Assembly (NCBI GenBank): GCA_003562475.1
Contig: PWUU01000063.1
Span: forward strand, 1-64,000
Length of the DNA stretch: 64,000 nt
From: Dehalococcoidia bacterium
GTDB taxonomy: Bacteria; Chloroflexota; Dehalococcoidia; GIF9; AB-539-J10
Reading direction: 5' to 3'
Made by a program: the position numbers and the translations under genes. Shown here one piece after another: positions 57,815-64,000 of this stretch; the first letter of the stretch is position 1; each line of letters starts with the position of its first letter. The notes under the pieces are model-generated. The model ran no database searches, had not been told where the DNA came from, and saw only the letters and a program-made list of their open reading frames with translations.

Positions 57815-60800
57815 GCCGTTGGTCAGCACGCCAGACAGGTCGCGCTCGAGCTCAGGACAGAGTACCACCCTGACGCCGGGCATCTCCAAATCAGCCACCT
57901 CTCCCGATGCGCATTCGATGCCAAGAGCCACCGGGTCATCCCCCGGATAGGCTCTTAGCAGATCGACGATTCTATGCAACAGCTCAACGTCCGCCTGCCT
58001 GTCGTCCGTTTCTCTGAGTTCGATAATCAATTCGCGCGGTTTGGCGCGCCGATGGACAGGGCCCTGGCCGGGTGCGTACCTCTGGGCATGCTGACAACTG
58101 ACCTGGAACTGCCCGTCACGTCCTCGCAGCTGCCCTTTGACTATGACCAGCGCGCCCTCCACCCAGAGCCCACGAGTGCTTTGCTGCACGCGCGGCCACA
58201 CGGCGACCTCTATGCTACCCGAGGCGTCCTCAAGCTGTGCGACCACGAATGGGCGCCCTTCTCTTGTGAGCGACTGCCTCACTGACGCCACCATACCCGC
58301 AACCACCACCTCCTGCTCAACCAAGTCGTGTCCCAGCATACCGCACGGTGCAGTCACAATGCCATCCAGCTCTGCCCGATAGGCCTCGACAGGATGAGGA
58401 GAGAAAGAGACTCCTGTAAGCTCCTTTTCCCAGGCCATCTTGTCGCGCGCGGACACTTCAGGAATTCGGGATCCGGGTTCCAGTTCAAGGCCTTCAGACA
58501 TCCCTGGCATCACATCAAAGAGCGATGTCTGACCGGATTCTCGCATGCGCTGCTCAGCCTGGGCAACGGCAACCATGCGGTCCAACGACGCGAGGAGCTC
58601 TGCTCTCGTGCCAAGGCAATCCAACCCCCCAACGCGAATCAGACTCTCCAGCGCCTTCTTGCTGACTCCTCTCGCCCCGACCCTGCGACAGAAGTCGCCA
58701 GCGGAACTGAACTCTCCGCCATCCGCGCGGGCACTGAGAATCGCATCAACTGGTCCGAGGCCGACGTTCTTAACTGCGGCAAGTCCGACGCGAATAGCCT
58801 GATCCGGCCCGGTTTCCTCTATTGTGAAGCCCGTTTCGCTCCGATTCACGTCAGGGGGGAGAATCCCTATCCCCATTTTGCGGCACTCCTCCGCAGCAAG
58901 ACAGATCTTCTCCATGTTGTCCAGATACGTATTCATGAAGGCGGCCATGTATTCGACAGGGAAATTCGCCTTAAGGAACGCGCCCCGGTATGCGACAAGG
59001 GCGTAGCTCACGCTGTGAGCCTTGTTGAACGCATAACCCGCGAATGGCTCGATCAATGCAAATATCTCTCTCGCCAGGCGCTCGTCGATGCCGTTTGCCA
59101 CAGCCCCTGCGACGAATGTCTGCTCCTGCTCCTTCATGACTTCAGGGATCTTCTTGCCCATCGCTTTGCGGAAGATATCTGCCTGGCCCATGGAGTATCC
59201 CGCGAGCGTACGGGCGATGAACATCACCTGTTCCTGGTACACAATGACTCCGTATGTCTCTTCAAGGATTCGCTCCAGCGCGGCGTGCGGGTACTTGACC
59301 TGCACAATGCCCTGCTTTGCTCGAATGAACCGGTCGATCTGCTCCATGGGGCCGGGCCGATAGAGGGCTACCATCGCCGAGATATCGGCGAACACAGATG
59401 GTTTCAACTCCTGCAGGTATCGCCGCATACCCCTGCTCTCAAGCTGGAATATGTCACGGGTCTCGCCCGATGCCAGCAGCTCAAAAGTCTTCCTGTCGTC
59501 GAGTGGAAGCTGCGAGAAATCGATCTGCACTCCATGGCGCTTCCTGATGGACTCCTTTGCCTTGGCAAGAATCGTCAGGTTGGAGAGCCCGAGAAAGTCC
59601 AGCTTGAGCAGGCCGAGCTTGGCGATATTCCACATGTGGAACTGCGTCATGAGACTCTGCTGACCCGACTTGCCGGCAGGCTGCAGCGGAGTGTAATGCA
59701 CCAGCGGGTCACGAGAGATGACTACTCCTGCCGCATGGGTGCTGGCATGTCGCACAAGCCCTTCAATTCTGCGGGCAGAGTCGACCAGTCTCCTGATCTC
59801 ATCGTCACTCTCGTACATTTGGCGAAGCTCTGAGCTCTCTGCCAGTGCTCGTTCAAGGGTGATAGTCAACTCGAGCGGGATTAGCCGGGCTACACTGTCA
59901 ACCTGGTTGTACGGCATGCCGAGCGCACGCCCCGCGTCGCGGAGCGCGGCACGCGCCCCCATTGTGCCGAATGTGATGATCTGTGCCACGTGGTCGGTGC
60001 CATACCGTGCATTGACATACGCCAGCATCTCATCTCGACGGTCGTCCTGGAAATCCAGGTCGATGTCGGGCATTTCACGTCGCTCAATATTGAGGAAACG
60101 CTCGAAGACAAGGCCGTAGTCGATAGGGTTGATGTCCGTTATCTCGAGACAGTAGAGAACAAGGCTTGCCGCGGCGCTGCCGCGAACCCCGTAGAAGATG
60201 CCATTCAGTTTTGCATACGAGACGATATCCCACACGACCAGGAAGTAGTCGTCGAAGTGCGTGCGTGCAATTACATCCAGTTCGTGGCGCAGTCTGCCTT
60301 CCAGTTCGGGGATGGGATCCGGAAACCTCTGCCGGAACCCGTCCCAGCAAAGGGAGGCAAGGTGTTCTTCAGCAGAACACCCCGTGGGCAACGATACTTC
60401 GGGGAGGTGTAACTGGTGAAAATCGAGAGCAACGTCGCACAAGTCGGCAATGCGAACACTATTCCCTACTGCCTCGGGGATATCCTCGAAGAGCGCTGCA
60501 GCTTCATCCGGACTTCGAAGATAGAAGAAGTCTCCCGCCATCTTGAGGCGCTTCTCATCATGCACTACGGAGTTGGTCTGTACGCACAGCAATAGGTCGT
60601 GCGCATCGGCATCTTCACGATCCACGTAGTGCACGTCGAAGGTAGCGACCATCGGGATATCGAGCTTCCGGCCCAGTGCCACGAGCTCGGGATTCGCCCT
60701 TTCAAGCTCAGGGATCGGATGTCGTTGAAGCTCGATGTAGTAGTCGCCAAACAGGTCCCGGTACCATGAGGCCGTGGCCTCCGCATCAGCAATTCGGCCG

Positions 60801-61246
60801 TCGAGGATCAATCTCACCAACTCGCCACTGGAGCATCCCGATAGCGCAATAAGTCCGGCGTGATACTCTTCGAGCAACGACCGGTCCACGCGCGGCTTGT
60901 AATAGAACCCCTCGGTGTGCGCTCGTGTGACCAGTTGCATAAGGTTGTGGTAACCTTGCATCGTCCTGGCAAGAACAGTCAGATGAAAGGGGTTCCGGCT
61001 CGACCCATCACGGATTGCTCGTGTGGTCTCAGCTACATACAGTTCACAACCGAGAATTGGCTTCAGACCGGCGGCACGTGCCGCCGTATAGAAGTCGATG
61101 GCGCCATACATGCTCCCGTGGTCGGTAATGGCGATACTCTCCATGCCCAGTTCCTTCGCACGGGAGATGAGCTGCGGAATGCGACACATCCCGTCGAGAA
61201 GGCTGTATTCGGTGTGGACATGAAGATGAACGAAGGCCGAAGCCAT
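57797..61246 (-). CDS. dnaE: DNA polymerase III alpha subunit
   Basis: FVHLHVHTEYSLLDGMCRI PHP start, PDIDLDFQDDRRDEMLAYV, GVIVYQEQVMFIARTLAGYSMGQADIFRKAMGKK, C-terminal OB fold. Confidence 0.97.
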   Translation of the reverse strand: MASAFVHLHVHTEYSLLDGMCRIPQLISRAKELGMESIAITDHGSMYGAIDFYTAARAAGLKPILGCELYVAETTRAIRDGSSRNPFHLTVLARTMQGYHNLMQLVTRAHTEGFYYKPRVDRSLLEEYHAGLIALSGCSSGELVRLILDGRIADAEATASWYRDLFGDYYIELQRHPIPELERANPELVALGRKLDIPMVATFDVHYVDREDADAHDLLLCVQTNSVVHDEKRLKMAGDFFYLRSPDEAAALFEDIPEAVGNSVRIADLCDVALDFHQLHLPEVSLPTGCSAEEHLASLCWDGFRQRFPDPIPELEGRLRHELDVIARTHFDDYFLVVWDIVSYAKLNGIFYGVRGSAAASLVLYCLEITDINPIDYGLVFERFLNIERREMPDIDLDFQDDRRDEMLAYVNARYGTDHVAQIITFGTMGARAALRDAGRALGMPYNQVDSVARLIPLELTITLERALAESSELRQMYESDDEIRRLVDSARRIEGLVRHASTHAAGVVISRDPLVHYTPLQPAGKSGQQSLMTQFHMWNIAKLGLLKLDFLGLSNLTILAKAKESIRKRHGVQIDFSQLPLDDRKTFELLASGETRDIFQLESRGMRRYLQELKPSVFADISAMVALYRPGPMEQIDRFIRAKQGIVQVKYPHAALERILEETYGVIVYQEQVMFIARTLAGYSMGQADIFRKAMGKKIPEVMKEQEQTFVAGAVANGIDERLAREIFALIEPFAGYAFNKAHSVSYALVAYRGAFLKANFPVEYMAAFMNTYLDNMEKICLAAEECRKMGIGILPPDVNRSETGFTIEETGPDQAIRVGLAAVKNVGLGPVDAILSARADGGEFSSAGDFCRRVGARGVSKKALESLIRVGGLDCLGTRAELLASLDRMVAVAQAEQRMRESGQTSLFDVMPGMSEGLELEPGSRIPEVSARDKMAWEKELTGVSFSPHPVEAYRAELDGIVTAPCGMLGHDLVEQEVVVAGMVASVRQSLTREGRPFVVAQLEDASGSIEVAVWPRVQQSTRGLWVEGALVIVKGQLRGRDGQFQVSCQHAQRYAPGQGPVHRRAKPRELIIELRETDDRQADVELLHRIVDLLRAYPGDDPVALGIECASGEVADLEMPGVRVVLCPELERDLSGVLTNGSYRIV

Positions 61247-61275
61247 CGAGTCGATTATACCATGGGGGTGGCGGT

Positions 61276-62028
61276 TTGACTCCTGAAGCACGGCGCCAAT
61301 CCCACACACCTTTTCTCATGCGTCTGGCACCACATTTGCTCCTTGTTATCCTGCCCGTCCTCCTGCTCAGCACCGTATTGAGGCTGGAGATGAACAGTCT
61401 CAGTCTCTATACGCGCGGGTTCCAGACCTACGCGGTGAGCGAGACAACCGGCTTAAGTGAGGAGCAGCTTCGACAGGCCGCGGTCACGCTTATCCACTAC
61501 TTTAATTCTCTGACAGAGAGTCCCCAGATGACGGTGGTCGACTCCAGCGGCAGACAATTCGAACTCTACCACGATTACGAACTGATTCATCTCGAGGACG
61601 TGAAGGAGTTGTTCGCGTTGAATTCGACACTCCAGGCTCTCAGCCTACTCCTCCTGGTGGTGATTGTGGCGGCGAGCCTTTTCTTCGGCCGCCGTCTCGA
61701 GGTGTACAGGGGCTTGCGAAATGGCGCGCTGGCCACGCTCGCGCTCCTCGCTATCACCGCGATGGCCTTTGTCGTCGATTTCGATTGGATGTTCGTCACA
61801 TTCCACCTGGTCGCATTTGATAACCCGTTCTGGCAGCTCAATCCAATGACGGACTACCTCATAATGTTATTCCCACTCGGATTCTGGCAGGACATGTCTA
61901 TCCTGGCAGCTGCAGCTACAGGGCTCATGGCAGCATCCATTTACGCGCTCGCAACGCTGCGCTCTCGGAACCCACGCGATCAACACCCGGCCAACCCCTA
62001 TCCAACCACCACAGACTGTGATGTATAA
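61276..62028 (+). CDS. TIGR01906/DUF1461-like integral membrane protein
   Basis: N-terminal TM then NSLTESPQMTV, ELIHLEDVKELF, then multiple TM helices. Alternative ATG start at 61318. Confidence 0.75.
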   Translation: MTPEARRQSHTPFLMRLAPHLLLVILPVLLLSTVLRLEMNSLSLYTRGFQTYAVSETTGLSEEQLRQAAVTLIHYFNSLTESPQMTVVDSSGRQFELYHDYELIHLEDVKELFALNSTLQALSLLLLVVIVAASLFFGRRLEVYRGLRNGALATLALLAITAMAFVVDFDWMFVTFHLVAFDNPFWQLNPMTDYLIMLFPLGFWQDMSILAAAATGLMAASIYALATLRSRNPRDQHPANPYPTTTDCDV

Positions 62029-62065
62029 TGGCCATTGGGAAGCAACCCCCGTTTCCGGAGGTCGC

Positions 62066-63010
62066 ATGACTGATTTCAAACCATCTCTAGTGAGACAGCA
62101 GTCGTCAGGCACCTACCCTCCATACATTCCCAGCCTCAATGTACCGCGGGACTACAATGACATCGTTCTTGAGTGGGATACACCGAGCCATATCGCTGTC
62201 GTCACGCTGCATCGCCCCGAGGTGCAGAATGCACTGAGTCCCACTCTCATCGAGGAGACCATAGACGCCCTTCGACTGGTTGAGGACAACGATGACCTCA
62301 GTTGTGTCATCCTGCGTTCTTCAAGCGAGCACTTCTGCTCAGGAGGCGACTTCCACGCGTTTGCCAACAAAGAACTCCTCACACAACGATGGTATTTTGA
62401 ACTGACGCCAAAGATGATCCAGTCGATGCTTCAGTCGACAGTGCCAATCATCGGGGCCGTGCGCGGTAACTGCTGTGCCCTTGGTGTGGCAATAGCAGGA
62501 GGCTGTGACATTGTGCTTGCGTCGGATACCGCAAGCTTTTTCCTCCCGGGTGGCACCGTTGGCTTTGGATGCTTCACACCTGCCGCAGGCGCGTACAAGT
62601 CCATGCATCGCAAGCGGCTGATGGAACTCCTGCTTACCGCCAGGCCTCACTCCGCAGAATGGGCCCGGGATGCCGGACTGGTGAATCACGTCTACCCCGA
62701 TGCTGACCTTGATACGGAAGCCTGGGAGATGGCCAGAACAATTGCCGCAAACGCTCCTCTTGTCGTGAGATGGTCCAAACAGTTCTTCTACCACATTCAA
62801 GAGATGGAGCAACGCCAGGCATTCAGATACGGCACTGATCTAATCACGATGCAATCTCTAACACGAGACGGCAACGAAGGACAGAACGCATTTCTCCAGA
62901 AACGAAAACCTGACTGGCAGGGCCGCAAGGGCGGCGGTGCCAGGGGCGATGTTCATGCACCGGAGGAGGAGCACGTCTGGAGGGTTGGCAAAGAGATACG
63001 CCGCAGGTAG
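62066..63010 (+). CDS. Enoyl-CoA hydratase/isomerase family protein
   Basis: HIAVVTLHRPEVQNALSPTLIEETIDALR, FCSGGDFHAFANKE, GAVRGNCCALGVAIAGGCDIVLASDTASFFLPG. Confidence 0.92.
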   Translation: MTDFKPSLVRQQSSGTYPPYIPSLNVPRDYNDIVLEWDTPSHIAVVTLHRPEVQNALSPTLIEETIDALRLVEDNDDLSCVILRSSSEHFCSGGDFHAFANKELLTQRWYFELTPKMIQSMLQSTVPIIGAVRGNCCALGVAIAGGCDIVLASDTASFFLPGGTVGFGCFTPAAGAYKSMHRKRLMELLLTARPHSAEWARDAGLVNHVYPDADLDTEAWEMARTIAANAPLVVRWSKQFFYHIQEMEQRQAFRYGTDLITMQSLTRDGNEGQNAFLQKRKPDWQGRKGGGARGDVHAPEEEHVWRVGKEIRRR

Positions 63011-63066
63011 AGGTCTGGCAGTACAGGTAGTGCACCTCATCCTCAGGCGAAAGAGGGAAGAAGAGA

Positions 63067-64000
63067 ATGGCAACAGACAGGCAGAAGGCCGTTGAACTGG
63101 CTATTGAGCAAATCGAGCGTGAGTTTGGGCGGGGTTCGCTCATGCGGCTGGGAGAGACAGCCAAGCAGAGAGTGGAGGTCATACCGACGGGTTCACTCTC
63201 ACTGGACCTCGCACTCGGAGTGGGCGGTATCCCGCGAGGACGCGTAACTGAGATATTCGGTTCGGAGTCCTCAGGAAAGACCACTCTGGCACAGCATATC
63301 ATCGCTGAGGCGCAGAAAGCAGGAGGAACCGCCGTCTACATCGATGCAGAAAACGCCCTTGATCCTGCATACGCAGCTGCCTGCGGTGTGGACATCGAGG
63401 CCCTTCACGTCTCCCAACCCGACACAGGAGAGCAGGCGCTGGAGATAGCAGAGCGACTTGTGAGGAGCATGGGGGTAGACATCATCGTGGTGGACAGTGT
63501 TGCTGCGCTCGTGCCGAAGGCGGAGCTTGAGGGGGATATGGGCGATTCCCACGTTGGCCTCCAGGCTCGACTCATGTCGCAGGCACTCCGAAAGCTGACT
63601 TCTGCCATCAACCGTTCCAGGACATCAGTCGTCTTCATCAACCAGTTGCGGGAGAAAGTCGGCATCGTCTTCGGTAACCCGGAGGTCACCCCGGGTGGGC
63701 GCGCCTTGAAGTTCTACAGCTCGGTGCGCGTCGACCTGAGGCGCGCTGATTCTCTGAAGCGTGGATCTGAGATCATCGGCACGCGAGTCAGGGCGCGCAT
63801 CGTCAAGAACAAAGTGGCGCCGCCATTTCGCGTCGCAGAATTCGATATTCTGTTCAAACAGGGCATCAGCAAGGAGGGAGACCTCATCGATATTGGCGTC
63901 AGTTCAGGCCTCGTCAAGAAGTCGGGGGCATTTCTCGCGTACGGTGACCACAAACTCGGGCAGGGTAGAGAGAACGCACGAGACTATCTCAGACAGAATC
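63067..64000 (+). CDS. recA: Recombinase RecA (3' truncated by window end)
   Basis: ATG 63067 reads [30 protein letters not shown]..., Walker [46 protein letters not shown]; open to base 64000. Confidence 0.97.
   Translation, partial: MATDRQKAVELAIEQIEREFGRGSLMRLGETAKQRVEVIPTGSLSLDLALGVGGIPRGRVTEIFGSESSGKTTLAQHIIAEAQKAGGTAVYIDAENALDPAYAAACGVDIEALHVSQPDTGEQALEIAERLVRSMGVDIIVVDSVAALVPKAELEGDMGDSHVGLQARLMSQALRKLTSAINRSRTSVVFINQLREKVGIVFGNPEVTPGGRALKFYSSVRVDLRRADSLKRGSEIIGTRVRARIVKNKVAPPFRVAEFDILFKQGISKEGDLIDIGVSSGLVKKSGAFLAYGDHKLGQGRENARDYLRQN

Noticed and set aside
58328-59833. 501-aa plus-strand ORF antisense to dnaE
   Set aside because: Shadow ORF: dnaE on the opposite strand is unambiguous, and the antisense translation shows no recognisable domain.

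Overview
High-GC bacterial chromosomal window, about 64 kb, with dense housekeeping gene content. I saw no CRISPR array, tRNA, rRNA or insertion sequence. Gene content (a dcw remnant of mraZ-rsmH-ftsA-ftsZ only, a B12-dependent ribonucleotide reductase, a sufBC-only Fe-S module, anaerobe-type oxygen and ROS defence) is compatible with a Dehalococcoidia-like Chloroflexota; that placement is inference. From left to right: a 5'-truncated DUF11-repeat surface protein; a convergent minor-pilin trio; peptide deformylase; a minus-strand Fur-headed iron/ROS gene train containing two frame-disrupted genes missed by the ORF track (a superoxide reductase and a PAS-domain gene); priA-rplS-trmD; a cell-division cluster with a clear MraZ operator; an NrdR-boxed nucleotide operon (nrdR-nrdJ-[GAF/PD-(D/E)XK-like/HPRT fusion]-hpt-ade); a four-carbon acid sugar kinase/PdxA2 pair; divergent NDP-forming acyl-CoA synthetase-like genes around an inverted repeat; cca-secD-secF; a putative cytoskeletal locus (two long-helix proteins facing a second, non-FtsZ tubulin-superfamily GTPase); queuosine genes; ligA; comF-hpf-ogt; dnaE; and a recA cut by the window end. 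The two best candidates for an undescribed system are the GAF/nuclease-like/HPRT triple fusion inside the NrdR-boxed operon and the tubulin-like plus helical-repeat protein locus.
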